From positions 41,389,019 to 41,453,018 of the forward strand of contig OU862920.1 of the NCBI GenBank assembly GCA_917880885.1: 64,000 bases of DNA. Direction: 5' to 3'. This document shows positions 21,476-32,600 of this stretch, piece by piece. The notes below the pieces were generated by a model, which saw only the letters and a program-made list of their open reading frames with translations, was not told the origin of the DNA and made no database searches. Both the position numbers and the translations under genes were made by a program. This DNA is from Limnephilus marmoratus. Lineage: Eukaryota > Arthropoda > Insecta > Trichoptera > Limnephilidae. Position 1 is the stretch's first letter; each line of letters begins with the position of its first letter.

Positions 21476-22479
21476 GGAACTCCAGTGAAAAATATTATGG
21501 CTTCCATTTTTAATCGGGCCTTAGAAACACGCCGTTAAGTTGATATTATTGAAATGTTTAGTGGTGCCGTCACTGAACACCGCAAAGTCATTGTATGGGA
21601 ATGTAGGTATGACACAAGCCATCGTATTAACAACGTTTCATCTTATTCGTTTATTTATATACTGTTTATGGAGATTTAGTTGTTGTGTTTATTAAAACAT
21701 TATTTAGGAGCAATAATCCAGTATCAAAAATAGAGGTATCTCTATTATTTAAAATATTGAAAAAATTTAAACTGTTCGAAAAAATCGTATAAAATGCTAC
21801 GAGTACTCCACGGCCAGCTCTGCGAATTTCGAAATCCAAAATGGCCGTCATCGATCAGCTGATCGGCGCCTCATCATATTTGCCTGCAATTGTAATGGTG
21901 ATGCTTCGTTTTCGATAATATTGATTTTAAAAGCTAAAAAAATAATATTTTCAAACAATTTTTAAACCACTCTCCCGTAATAATATTGAAAAATATAATG
22001 ATATAATATAATAAATAAATAATTCCACCTAAATAATGTTTTTACTTATTGAATAGTATCATAATTTCTTCCATATAACTGTCATACAAAATGAACACCT
22101 GTTGAAAATAAAAATAACTTATAATCGTGTGATGACGCCACACGATTCACTACACATAAGTAGGTTTTCAGGGATCTTAAAACATTAACAATTATTTTAA
22201 TTATTAAATCTAACTCTAAAAAAATGCAGTTATTTAAGTTAGAAGATTCATTAAAAAAAATAAAAAAATTGGACTGGAGTTCTCCATTATTACTAAGTTG
22301 GTGTAAATGCGAATTAAACTAGGAGTGCTCACCACATAGGGTTTACAAAGTGAAACTCAGACCGCCTAGCCCTGCCTAAAAAACGGGTATTTTTTTATAA
22401 TTTCGTTTTCTCAATTTCAATTTCTTTTTTTAAAATAAGGCGACAATATACTCGTACCTATCCTAAAATATATCCTGAA
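21476..22479. other. Stretch with nothing recognised
   Basis: AT-rich sequence with no supported gene. Short frames on either strand carry no recognisable domain. Confidence 0.5.
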
Positions 22480-22700
22480 TCTTAACGACGTAAGTAAAGA
22501 AGCCGTGTATGCAAATTGCGACTTGCGACCCGTGTATTGGACGGACCTACTGTCGATTATGCCCTATCAAAGAAAAGAAGAAGAAGGCAAATAATGTGGG
22601 AATCTTGACGACGTAAGTGAAGAAAGCGTGTAAACAAATATACGCACGCGTCACGGCGTATTGGACGAACGTACGCTCGAATTCACCCTAGCAGGCCAGG
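22480..22700. repeat. Diverged tandem duplication of about 120 bp
   Basis: GAATCTTAACGACGTAAGTA opens the first copy and GAATCTTGACGACGTAAGTG the second. Both continue with AAGAA.GCGTGT, a GTATTGGACG.AC block and TCGA.T..GCCCTA. A GAAGAAGAAGG stretch separates them. Confidence 0.7.
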
Positions 22701-22724
22701 AGATTCGACCTTTCCACCGCGTTC

Positions 22725-22960
22725 ATTTCCTGAATGGTGGTCTTACATCAGGGCGATACTGAGAGCATATTCCACTCTGGAACGTGCCTCAAATATACCT
22801 ACTATGCATTATTTTAAATGAATTGATTGTGAAATATCACAAATTAATCAAATAAAATTTATTTGCCCACGTCGGAATTCAATCCCGCGGCCTTCGGATT
22901 GGGAGTCAAGAGTCTTACCCCTCGACTATGCCGGTGGTCAGCTACTCCAGCGGAGCGATA
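22725..22960 (-). mobile_element. SINE-1, tRNA head plus partial body
   Basis: Minus-strand copy. The tRNA-related head has A-box-like TAGTCGAGGGGTAAGAC and B-box-like GGGATTGAATTCC. The body runs through GCACGTTCCAGAGTGGAATA and is cut off in the ACCACCATTCA block, so it lacks the 3' half. The head is mutated at box B relative to the 29774-30172 copy. Confidence 0.8.
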
Positions 22961-23784
22961 AAGTATCCATCTAAAATATATTTTCATTCTGCGTTTATTG
23001 AAAAATGTGTAAAATTGGTTGCTTCGGTAGAAACAAAATTTTCCAAATGTCGTTTTCACAAGTCAAGACAAAATATTTTTTTTCCGATTCCGGGTAATAA
23101 CTAACAACAATAATATTGTTGTGCGAAAAACTTTCACCTTCAAGTTTTGGAACAACTGGACCAGACTGTCTATATGACCTTTGAAAGCGATCTTACTAGC
23201 GGGGTAAAAAAATAGACGGCTCCCAATGGGTGAATGACAGTGGCGCCGTACGCCCATTATACATTAGTTCACTTGGAAATCACACTACTCGTAATATCTA
23301 TGTAATATGCAAAAGTATTCACCTACGAACACTCGATGACATGTCATTACAGATCAAGTGCATAATTACATATTATAATTGATTTCTTATGTCCGGCGCT
23401 TCTGGCGGTTCTCTTGCAGCCTCCCAATATTTGTCAATATTTTCATCATAATTACTGACGTCGAGGCGTGGTCAAAACTGTCATGTGGTATTTTTTCGTG
23501 TAACTCTTGCTCTTGATTTTCTTTAAGAAAGATAAATCCAATTTATTGTAGACGAAAACATTCTGTACATTAAAACCGTATTTGGCTAATATTAGGTCCT
23601 TACATATGAAATTAGCGTTTTGCCGTACTGGCAACGTTGATCTCAAATATCTTCTCTTTGGTTAGGAATTCCAAATTCAAATTTATACAGCAATTTACTC
23701 ATGTATTTGTATTTCGAAAATTATAATTCATTTGTTTTTTCCTTAATTGTTTTTTTTCTTTGCGTCACTTAGTTTACAAAATGG
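22961..23784. other. Stretch with nothing recognised
   Basis: No coding signature or repeat boundary that I can support. Confidence 0.5.
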
Positions 23785-24440
23785 AAATCTTGAAATATCG
23801 CGTTATTTACGAGTAAGAGTTCCACCGTGGCACCAGTGCTGCAGAAACGGCTCGAAGGATTAATGATGTGTATGGCGACGATGCCGCAAAAGAAAACACA
23901 GTGCGTTTTTGGCTCCAACGTTTTCGTTCTGGAAATTTCAACCTGCAGAACAAGCCCCGTGGACGGCTGGAGACAAAAGTTGATAATGAAGAATTGAAGG
24001 CTGTTGTGGAAGCGGATCCATCGCAAACCACGTCCGAGTTAGCCGCAGGCTGCGATGTTAGTGATGAAACTGTTTTAATCCACTTGAAGCAAATTGGAAA
24101 GGTGAAAAAGCTTGAAAGTTGGGTACCTCACGTATTGAGTGAAGCAAATCAATAAACGCGCGTTAGAACGCTAGACCACACACTGCACAACAGACGGCTA
24201 CCAAATTAGAGGAGCTTCAATTGGAATGTCTAAGACATCCACCGTACCCCCCGGACCTTACCCCAACAGATTACCATTTTTTTCGAAATTTGGATAACTT
24301 CTTGCAAGGGAAAAATTCAACTCCGATGGCGCAATCCAAACCGCCTTCAAAGATTTTATGATTCCCGTCCGAATGGTTTTTTTAGTAAAGGGATCGATGA
24401 ACTACCTATGAGATGGCAAAATTGCATAGATAGCAATGGT
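23785..24440 (+). pseudogene. mariner transposase, internally deleted
   Basis: The N-terminal part reads ILKYRVIYE, stop, EFHRGTSAAETARRINDVYG, then ENTVRFWLQRFRSGNFNLQN and VVEADPSQTTSELAAGCDVS, then HLKQIGKVKKLESWVPHVLS. This is the paired helix-turn-helix DNA-binding half of a mariner transposase, ending at the WVPH.L linker. After a stop the sequence jumps to RPHTAQQTATKLEELQ and HPPYPPDLTPTDYHFFRNLD, the C-terminal part of the catalytic domain (the PPYSPDL-type block contains the third acidic residue). About 100 residues of the DDD core are missing, and further frameshifts follow. Terminal inverted repeats are not evident. Confidence 0.85.
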
Positions 24441-24784
24441 ACATTCTTTGATTAAATAAATATATTATATTAAAAAAAAAATACTTTACGTTCCTCCCAT
24501 ACAAAACGCCAAAAATAAAATCAGCTCAATAAAAATTGTTACATATTTTTAAGCAATAATAGGACATTTTTTCTGAATGTTTATAAATTAACTTCAACAC
24601 AGGTATACCCTAGTGAGACAGGCATCGAATAATGTAATGTAAACATACCTTATATAGATAAATAAATAAAAAAAATAAAATAAAAAAATTATCATCGAAA
24701 ATGTCAACTAGTACACTCTGTCTTATAGTATAATCGACAAATTTGGGTCAGAGGACTAAAGTAAGTATTTTTTGATTACTCTTC

Positions 24785-24870
24785 GCGAATTTTCAATGAA
24801 AAAAATCAGAGTGTGCAATTTCCTTGCGGTAGACGCGAAACCTTCAGAAAACTAAAGTAGACAAGAGTAG
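24785..24870 (+). mobile_element. MITE-C family, left-end fragment
   Basis: Carries CAGAGTGTGCAATTT, GCGGTAGACGCGAAACCTTC and AGAAAACTAAAGTAGACAAG, the left end of the longer sub-type. The rest is absent. Confidence 0.65.
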
Positions 24871-25544
24871 GAGAAAGAGAAAACGATAGAAATGCCTCCA
24901 TGAGTTGTCATGGAACCGAAACAAATTTTCTACTTTAAAGTGAACAATCTATTTCAATGTGATAAAAAATTCAAATTCTCATAATATTGTATACGTGCAT
25001 AATTTATTTCACTTACTTGGGTGAGAGTTTTAAATTAATTAAAGCACGAAAAGGACTTAAATGTACAAATTTAAGGTTTTTCTACAAAAAATTATAATTG
25101 TTTGGTCTTTGTTCATTGAAAGCAGTGCAACATTGTAAGGCATTTTGCCGGGACTGCCCCAATACATGCAGGATCGATGTTGCCTTCAACTTCAGTGTGT
25201 CGCTTTCGGCCGGGCAAAGCGCATCGCGGAAGCTCCCGCTCAGTAGCTGCGGGCCTCTCCGGTATTACATTCTATCGTCTATCCAATACAGCTTTATCAA
25301 GCGGCATTCTGCGATATCGGATGAGATAAACCTGCTTTCACAAACAATTACTGACAATGTACCATGCAAACCGGCAATGTGAATCATGCACATGCCAGAA
25401 TGGCGATAAATTTAAAAAATTGTAATTAATTGAATATAAATTTTTACTTTTGTTTGATGTTCTGCTTTTACAATTTTTTTGATATTTGTATTGGATTTTT
25501 GGTATGAATTAAAAGTGCATCATCTTTTGGTCGTGTAAATCTCA
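24871..25544. other. Stretch with nothing recognised
   Basis: A 94-codon frame at 25098-25382 carries several cysteines but no recognisable domain, and is not supported as a gene. Confidence 0.45.
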
Positions 25545-25725
25545 AATCATATAATCACATTTCATACTTTGCAACAAAGGCGAGCAATAGCTGATTTGAC
25601 ATTTATACACAAAATTTTAAATAATAACATTGACTGTACCGAACTTCTTTCCCTAATTAATTTTAACATACCATCAAGACGTACACGCTACACAAAACTA
25701 TTCCACACGCTTAATTACAAACAAA
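25545..25725 (+). pseudogene. LINE-H reverse transcriptase C-terminus, first part
   Basis: The frame reads TFHTLQQRRAIADLTFIHKI, then LNNNIDCTELLSLINFNIPS and RRTRYTKLFHTLITNK, the region following the polymerase in Jockey/CR1-like LINEs (L..RR...DL.F..K...G.ID...LL..INF.VP.R..R). It stops being LINE-H at 25725, where LINE-C begins; the protein continues at 29210. The 9 bases ACAAACAAA at 25717-25725 are repeated at 29201-29209. The 5' limit is approximate. Confidence 0.8.
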
Positions 25726-25735
25726 CAATATAAGG

Positions 25736-26190
25736 ATGCAGAATGATTACATAGATAAAGAAAACTATAAAATATCAGTAAAATTTATAAAAGAAAACAA
25801 AAAAAGTAGTGGATACAATAATTTTACTGTATTCATAGAAGTAGATGGAAAAACACACTCTAAAATGTTAGAAGAAACTAAGATAAATATTGGATGGAAC
25901 AGATGTGCTGTCTACGATCATCTCTCAGTTCTGAGATGTTTCAACTGCAACGGATATAGACATAAGGCAGGGGACTGTAAAAATAAAAAAAATCTTGCGG
26001 AAGATGTTCAAACGAACATGAAACGTCAGAATGTAAGGAAGATATTGACAAAATGAAATGTATTAACTGCAAACTCACAAATGATAAACTTTCATTAAAT
26101 TTGAACGATAACCATCAGGCATGGAGCAAGGAGTGTCCTATATACAAAAGAAATATAGAATCAGAGAAGAGAAAAATTGATTTTTTAGGA
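25736..26190 (+). pseudogene. LINE-C ORF1, gag-like CCHC protein, partial
   Basis: The frame holds an SVKFIKENKKSSGYNNFTVF region, then LRCFNCNGYRHKAGDCKN, a CCHC zinc knuckle (C-x2-C-x4-H-x4-C). After a frameshift near 26010 a second partial knuckle (HETSECKED) and a third, MKCINCK with HQAWSKECPIYKRN, follow. Three CCHC motifs ending in an H-x4-C are typical of the ORF1 proteins of Jockey/I-type LINEs, which bind the element RNA. The N-terminal half is lost to 5' truncation, so the ATG at 25736 is an internal methionine. Confidence 0.8.
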
Positions 26191-26204
26191 TAAAAAGAAA
26201 AGCA

Positions 26205-29000
26205 ACTGTATACTACTTAAATATTGCAAGCCTGTTGGCCCATGTAAATGAAGTTGAAGTATAATTGCAAGAAGTCAAACCAGAAATTTTAATGCTAAGT
26301 GAAACGTGTATAACCAACGATGTATACGATTCCAAAGTATCATTTATAGGGTATTCAACTGTAAGATGTGATTCACATAGTCGACAAACGGGAGGAGTGA
26401 TTATGTTCATTAAAGATTGTATATCCTTCAAAATAATATCAAATGAAGTATTTGATGGAAGAAATACTTGGATTCTGGCAATACAAATAACAAAAAACTT
26501 GATTAAAGGAACCTACTCTGTATTATACCACTCACCAAACCAAAGCCATTCGAAATTTTTAGATTTCTTCGAAAGTTGGTGTATTAAAAATATGAAAAAC
26601 CAAGATATGTTTTACATAGCTGGTGACTTTAATATTGATATGAAAGTAAAGAATACCTACAGTAATAGACTCCAAAGCTTAGTGAATGATCTAGGAATGA
26701 AACAACTTGTGACAAAACCAACGAGAATATCAAACGCATCAGCAACCATTATTGATTTGGTTATATCAAATCATTTTTACTTGAACGTAAAGGTTGTGGA
26801 TACACCAAAAATATCAGACCACGAAAACATAATAACACTACTTGAAACGAGTGTAATAAAAAATGAGTCAAGGGAAATTATGTATAGAGATAAAAGGAAC
26901 TATGATCACTTTAAATTCTGTGAAACTTTAAAAAATGGTATCTCACAAATTACTGAGTCTAATTCGTTAAATGACAAAGCAGAAAATTTCGTCAAAATTA
27001 TGACGTCCGCAATCGATTAAAATATGCCGATAAGAAGGGTTAAGCTTAAAAATACTAACAGATGGTATTCGATACCTTTACATAACCTTCAAAAACACAG
27101 CGATAATGCATATAAAGCGGCAAAATTGGAACCATCCAATGAAAAATGGAATGCATATAAAAAAATTCGTAATTTTTATTCAAAACAAATTAAAAAACAT
27201 AAGTGCGATTACTATAAACAAAAATTAGAAACACAACAGAATGACCCAAGAAAACTTTGCATAACACTAAAAGAAATCATAAAGGGCAAACAAAAAGAAG
27301 TTGTAAAATCGATTGATTTCCCAGATGGAAATGAAGAAGAAACTGAGAATATAGCGACAAAATTTAACGAGCACTTTATTTCGAGCATAGATCTTATAAG
27401 CGAAAGTATTCCAGAATGTCCTGTTAACAAACTAGACATAGACAGGCCTGTATGCACCGATAAAGAGTTTAAGTTTAAAAATATAGATTTACCATACTTA
27501 AAAAGAGTCTTGAGTAACATGAAATCGAAAGAATTTCCAGACGGTATTACAATAAATATAATCAAAGACTCCATTAATATTATTGGCGAATCGATGGTCC
27601 AAATTATCAATGAATCTCTGAATAGTGGAGTGTTTCCAAAAACTTGGAAGACATCTGTAATAACTCCTATTCCGAAAATCGATAACCCAAAAAAATTTGA
27701 CGAATTCCGACCGATAAATTGCTTACCCAAATATGAACAAATACTTGAATACATTGTAAAGGAGCAATTAACTGAATATATTGAGACAAAGCAGATATTA
27801 GTTCGACAACAATCGGGTTTTAGAAATAAATTTTCTTGTGAAACCGCTATTAACTATGTAATACAAGAATGGAAAAATTATAGAGATAAAAACAGTAAAA
27901 TTATTGCAGTATTTTTAGACTTAAAAAGGGCATTTGAAACAATCGATAGAGACAGATTAATAAAAAAATTAAGAAATATTGGAATTAACGGTAAAGAAAT
28001 TAATTGGTTTGTTGATTATCTATCAGAAAGAAAGCAAGTAACAAAATATGGTGGAATAACATCTGATCCACGTCATACTAGCAAAGGCGTTCCACAGGGA
28101 TCTGTCCTAGGTCCATTGTTATTCATTATATATATAAATGATATTGTTAAAGTTTTAAAGCATTGTGCCATTAAATTATTTGCTGATGATACATTGTTAT
28201 ATATAGCCAGAAAAAATTTACAGGATGCCATTGAAGAGATACAAAATGACTTAAATAATGTAACGCTTTGGTTAAACATAAACAAACTAAAACTGAATGT
28301 TATGAAAACTAAATTTTTGATTATGGATAGTCAAGGTGGAACTGAACATGCAATACTAACCATTGATAACATAAATATAGAAAGGGTTAGCAATATTAAA
28401 TATCTGGGTGTAATATTAGACGATAAATTAAAATTCGACAAACACTTCGATTATATATCTAAGAAAATTGCTAAAAAAGTTGGCTTCTTAAAAAGGATTA
28501 GGAATAACTTGGATCTCAAGACAACGCACCTTGTATACAATTCTATTGTAACTCCTCATTTAAATTATTGTTCTAGTGTTCTATTCTTATGTAACGAGAC
28601 CCAAAATAATAAACTACATGTTATACAAAATAGGGGAATGAGGATGATTCTGAAATGTAATATCTTTACTAGAGTTAAAACTATGTTACAAAACCTAAAT
28701 ATGATGACAACTAAACAACATATAATATATAATACGTTAACAATGATGTACAAGCTTGAAAATAACATGCTCCCTAAATATCTGCAAACTAATATTATGT
28801 ACCATGAAAATATTCACAATTATCCTACGAGGAGTTGCCGAGACTTCAGGCTTCCCAAAACTAAACTTACGTGTACACAGAACAGCGTGTTTTATAAAGG
28901 TCAAAAACTTTATAATAACCTACCAAATTCCATAAAGGAAGCCTCAAGTCTTGGCACTTTTCGGAAAACATGTGCTACATACATTAAGAAAAATTTATGA
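26205..29000 (+). pseudogene. LINE-C ORF2: APE endonuclease and reverse transcriptase
   Basis: One frame, nearly intact, broken by in-frame TAA codons at 26262-26264 and 27018-27020 and by no frameshift that I detected. Endonuclease: LNIASLLAHVNEVEV near the start, EVKPEILMLSET (catalytic E), GGVIMFIKD, YHSPN, AGDFNID (catalytic D and N), TIIDLVISN, and SDHENIITLL (catalytic D-H). Linker: NRWYSIPLHNLQKHSDNAYK. Reverse transcriptase: FRPINCLPKYEQILEYIV, QSGFRNKFSCETAIN, FLDLKRAFETIDRDRL, GVPQGSVLGPLLFIIYINDI, and FADD in IKLFADDTLLYI. The C-terminal YLGVILDDKLKFDKH and TPHLNYCSSVLFLCNE blocks match LINE-B. If intact it would nick target DNA and reverse transcribe its own RNA in the nucleus. 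Confidence 0.9.
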
Positions 29001-29209
29001 ATTGTATTTATTTGTATTAACTGTATTTCTTAAGCCCTATTGTTTGTATTTCTAACTGGAGTAACTGTATTTCTTTTTTTAAACTGTATTCTTTCCGTTA
29101 TAATTTTATGACTCTATTTATTTTATTATGTATTCTATATGTTTTTTAATACTAGATGTATGAAATTTGCTTACATCTAAATAAAGTTACAAAAACAAAA
29201 ACAAACAAA

Positions 29210-29580
29210 ACGAATTCAGCAACTAATTCGCCAATCAATCGTGCTCTTCATATGTTCAATGTTATTGGTCTTAATTCTAACATCGACATTTTCTCCGATT
29301 CGCTACCCAAATTTAAAAAGAGCATCATGTCAATAATATAAATTGTTCAATGCGCATACATACATACACACATACTCATACACACACACACATACACACC
29401 TTCCCACTACACACATCACCCGGTAAGTACTTAATATGTATACCATAAATAAAACTCTACAATGAAACACATTATAGTTAACAACCATGAAATATACTTA
29501 TTAATTATTGCAAATTTTTTTCACCTCTGTAACTAATGTACTGTTTATTTCTGTTTATAAATAAAATAAAATAAATAAAA
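29210..29580 (+). pseudogene. LINE-H, last codons and 3' UTR
   Basis: The protein resumes as NSATNSPINRALHMFNVIGL, then NSNIDIFSDSLPKFKKSI and a stop at 29341, continuing the frame broken at 25725. The pattern SPI.R....N...DIF..SL..FK is a common LINE C-terminus. A 3' UTR with a CA-rich stretch leads to an A-rich tail (AAATAAAATAAAATAAATAA) ending about 29580. Confidence 0.8.
29342..29405. repeat. CA/CATA-rich simple repeat
   Basis: Alternating CATACA and CACACA units in the LINE-H 3' UTR. Confidence 0.8.
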
Positions 29581-30112
29581 CATCTGCGCCCACTTTGTAC
29601 GGAATGGGAAGAAACTATCTTCCTACCGTAAACCCAGGTTGGTTTTCTCCCGAATGTTACTGTGCTCCGAATAGTTGTCATGATGTATTTTACTTCAAAA
29701 AACCTACTGCATATTATAGTAGAGTGGGAAGAAACCTCATTCCTACCGTAATCCGAGGTTTTTTTTTTTTTTTACAGTGAATACCGCACAAGAATCTCAA
29801 CTGCTCCCGTCTGGAGCCAGTGAGACTATGGCATCCCCAATTGGGGTATGTTGTGAGGCTGAAGGTAGTGGGGAGGGGAAGGAGGTGGGGAAGAGAAAGG
29901 TTGGGAAGTACCTGGCTATTCAGATCTGGTCACTAAACACGGCTAAAGCCATTTTCAAGCAACGTTTCAATTCTGAATGGTGGTCTTTCACCAGGGTGAT
30001 ACTAATAGTATCTTCCACTCTGGAACATGCCGCAAATATACTATATATTATTTTAAATGAATTAATTGTGAAATAACACAAATTAATCAAATCAAATTTA
30101 TTTGCGCATGCC

Positions 30113-30124
30113 GGGTTCGAACCC
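30113..30124 (-). promoter_or_regulatory. SINE-1 internal Pol III B box
   Basis: GGGTTCGAACCC contains an exact GGTTCGANNCC consensus. The 22725-22960 and 63236-63640 copies carry mutated versions (GGATTGAATTCC and GGATTGAATCC). Confidence 0.85.
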
Positions 30125-30149
30125 GCGACCTCCGGAATGTGAGTCAAGA

Positions 30150-30168
30150 GTCTTAGCCACTGGACTAT
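30150..30168 (-). promoter_or_regulatory. SINE-1 internal Pol III A box
   Basis: TAGTCCAGTGGCTAAGACT on the minus strand matches the TRGYNNANNNG consensus, with the B box about 30 bp downstream at 30113-30124. Confidence 0.75.
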
Positions 30169-30495
30169 GGAGGTTGCTTTCCTCCCAAATTTTCTCTTTC
30201 GTAAACTTTGCTTCATTTATTGGTATTGATTTATTTGATCTCTGGAAAACTTTTATGAGTGTTATAACGGTTTCTGTGGAGTCTCCCAAATTTATTACTT
30301 TGCTCCAAAGAAAAATTATGATTTATTTCATCTTTGAAAACCTTCTATTATTGTAATAGTTTGTGTGGACTTATAAGAAACTACATTCCTACCGTAAACC
30401 GAGGTTGCTTTCCTCCCAAATGCATTACTTGGCTCCAAATAGTGATAGTAATTTATTTCGTCGCTGGAAACCTTCTGATTAATAAGAGTTTTGTC

Positions 30496-32079
30496 CTACA
30501 AAATTTTTTTACTCCCCATTTTATGCAAATAATAAAGTGGACATATGCGACGTAATGTAAATGTAACCCTTCTCCTGTTTTCATTTAAAATGGTACAAAG
30601 TAAATTTGCCCGTAGGAACTATTTTGCTCCTAATGTATAATTTTTCTTTCCTTATAACCAAAAAAATATTTGTAACATTACACTAATAAAAAAATTGAAT
30701 AAGGCTGCAATGGCCAAAAACTTTTTTTTTTCAGGTATTCTAAGGACTTCAGAGAAATGGAAAAAGATATCCTTGTGTTTATTTCCTCGTAACGTATTTC
30801 AAACTTTTATTTTTTTTAATAACTTTTAGATTCTTGTCAGAATCGTTTTTATGGAAAATCTAAATTATGAATTATTTGTTTCAAACTAAGTGCACGTGTA
30901 ATAATCACAATGCTTCGGAGAATTGAATATTATATTATTGTGAAATAATCGCAGTCGAAGAATTTTAAGTAGTTTTTATCTTGAGTTTTTAAGATCCAAT
31001 AAAAGTTTCTCAATCTCGAGCTAGTGAATTTTTTCTGATGGAAAATACCACTTGGTTTAAGAAGAAAAATATGTCATTTACTTCGACATATTAAAACGTA
31101 ACATATTAGAATAAATTGGCATAGAACACGGAATTTAACTAGAAATCGACAATTTTTAAAACCCAACTGTTCCCCATTATGCTCACCGTACACCAGTCGA
31201 TACTGGAAAGTTCAATCAATGTAGCCAATCAGTCCGATGGTAAATATTTCATTTGGGTTATGTACACTCCCCACTGACGTATTTGGAAAGTTGGAAAATC
31301 GTATGCAATTTTTCCAATACTTTTATAACACCGTATTCCAATTTTTTTCCTAGGAGATTCCGATCGCTTCGATAATTTAAACATTTTTTAGGTTAGGTTT
31401 GGTTATGTCCCTCTAATTGTCTTTCTTGTAGTTGAACTATTTTTAAGTTAGCTCGTGAAATGGTAAAAATTGTTGCATCTTCCAAGACATTCCAGAAACC
31501 AAATTAAGTAATTTTATTTTGCTGTTGCTGTTAAATAAGACGCACTTTTGTTAGAAATGCTTTTATACTAAGTAACAAATAATGAATTAGTTTTGAGCAG
31601 AGTGAGGTAATAAGATTAAAATAGCAAAGGCATTTCTATTCTCGAAAACCTAAAAATAAGTGTACAGCTCTTATCCCATTTTCCTAGATCCCTTTGTGAC
31701 ATTATTTTGTGTGTTCACCGGCCGTAGCCAGCTGCAGGCATCCCAGTGGGTGGCTTCATCCACCCTCTCTACTTCTCACTCCCTACAAGACACCCCCTCC
31801 CCCCTACCCCTCCGTACAGCCTGCGGAACTTCCTACTACTTGCGCCGACTCTAACAAGAGCCTTAAATTTGACCTATTTCGTTATAATTATAATGGAAAT
31901 CTGGGTAAGTCATGCCGTTGGTCGACTCTGGACACTATTTGGTATAAGATTTAACTTGAAAATAGAATTGTGCGTTTGATCAATGAAATTTCTCAATTCC
32001 CAGACTTCGAATAACCTGAATTCTTTCTAAACCAGTCATCAGAAGTGAGACTTTATTTTACATGACTACACACAGGACT
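30496..32079. other. Stretch with nothing recognised
   Basis: AT-rich. A GGTTAGGTTTGG run lies near 31392. A pyrimidine-rich patch at about 31700-31850 gives overlapping short frames in three phases and is treated as low complexity. Confidence 0.5.
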
Positions 32080-32330
32080 AATTCACACGCGGTAAAAGTG
32101 AAACCTTCAGAAAACTAAAGTAGACAAGAGTGGGGAGACTACGAAGCACCGCGCAAAGAGGAGAGCGATGGGCTACGAAACACCGGACAAAGATGAGACC
32201 GATTACACCATATCATTTTCTTGCAGGCTAACTCTAATGGATTCACGTATTTGTCTCTTTTTAGTGTCGGTATTTTTCATTTTATCGAGTTTCAAATCAC
32301 AACGGTGCTGAAGACGTTTTCACTTCCCAA
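32080..32330 (+). mobile_element. MITE-C family, longer sub-type, near-complete
   Basis: Starts at TTCACACGCGGTAAAAGTGA, then AAACCTTCAGAAAACTAAAG, repeated ACGAA(G/A)CACCG.(C/A)AAAG units, GATTACACCATATCATTTTC, and ends ATCACAACGGTGCTGAAGAC plus GTTTTCACTT. The inverted ends share AAGTGAAAAC.TTC. No coding capacity. Confidence 0.7.
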
Positions 32331-32349
32331 TAATTCCCACAATAATGCT

Positions 32350-32600
32350 CAAAATAATTCCCCTCATCCCTCATCCCCCTAATGTGTCATCTTTGGGGAT
32401 GCTGTTTGTGGGGTCTTTTTAGGAAAGGAAGGAGATGAAGTTATGGGAAGGAAAGCTATACGATAGCGAGGGTTGAAATCTGGGGATATGTGTATCCAGG
32501 AGTGACAGACGTATGAATCCATCCCTCCCACGGCGGTCCAAGGCTATGTTACGAAAGAGTGCGGCTATAGAAGTCAAAGTGACTTCCTCAACCCCTCTCT
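32350..32600 (-). repeat. Rep-2 dispersed repeat, partial
   Basis: Minus-strand copy with GGGGATGCTGTTTGTGGGGT, GGAAAGGAAGGAGATGAAGT, and ATGAATCCATCCCTCCCACG, matching the 8735-9060 copy block for block. Confidence 0.65.

Larger units (their letters stand above)
25726..29200 (+). mobile_element. LINE-C, Jockey-group retrotransposon, 9-bp duplication
   Basis: A 3475-bp LINE flanked by ACAAACAAA (25717-25725 and 29201-29209), inserted in the last codons of LINE-H. It carries the C-terminal part of a gag-like ORF1 with CCHC knuckles, then an ORF2 with endonuclease and reverse transcriptase, then about 200 bp of 3' UTR with an A/C-rich tail. It is 5' truncated within ORF1. It belongs to the same family as LINE-B and is the best preserved retroelement in the window. 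Confidence 0.85.
29774..30172 (-). mobile_element. SINE-1, full-length tRNA-derived SINE
   Basis: Minus-strand copy of about 400 bp: a tRNA-related head with A box (TAGTCCAGTGGCTAAGACT, complement of 30150-30168) and a canonical B box GGTTCGAACCC (30113-30124), a 300-bp body, and a poly(A) tail seen as the T-run at 29761-29773. GAGGTT next to the tail and again beside the head is the visible duplication. The internal promoter boxes imply transcription by RNA polymerase III; mobility would depend on a LINE. Confidence 0.9.
29583..30495. repeat. Tandem array, unit about 120 bp, split by a SINE
   Basis: Four diverged units. Landmarks are GAAACTATCTTCCTACCG (29612 on), GAAACCTCATTCCTACCG (29732 on) and GAAACTACATTCCTACCG (30378 on), each followed by GTTG.TTTCCTCCC, a TTACT..GCTCC block and GAAAACCTTCT. 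The third unit has lost its beginning. The SINE at 29774-30172 sits inside the second unit. Once it is subtracted the spacing is about 120 bp. Confidence 0.8.

Noticed and set aside
25098..25382. 94-codon cysteine-containing frame
   Set aside because: No motif with zinc-binding or disulfide spacing that I recognise; no context.
30100..30172. tRNA gene
   Set aside because: A and B boxes are present, but the segment is the head of a SINE with a body and poly(A) tail, and it lacks a convincing full cloverleaf acceptor stem.
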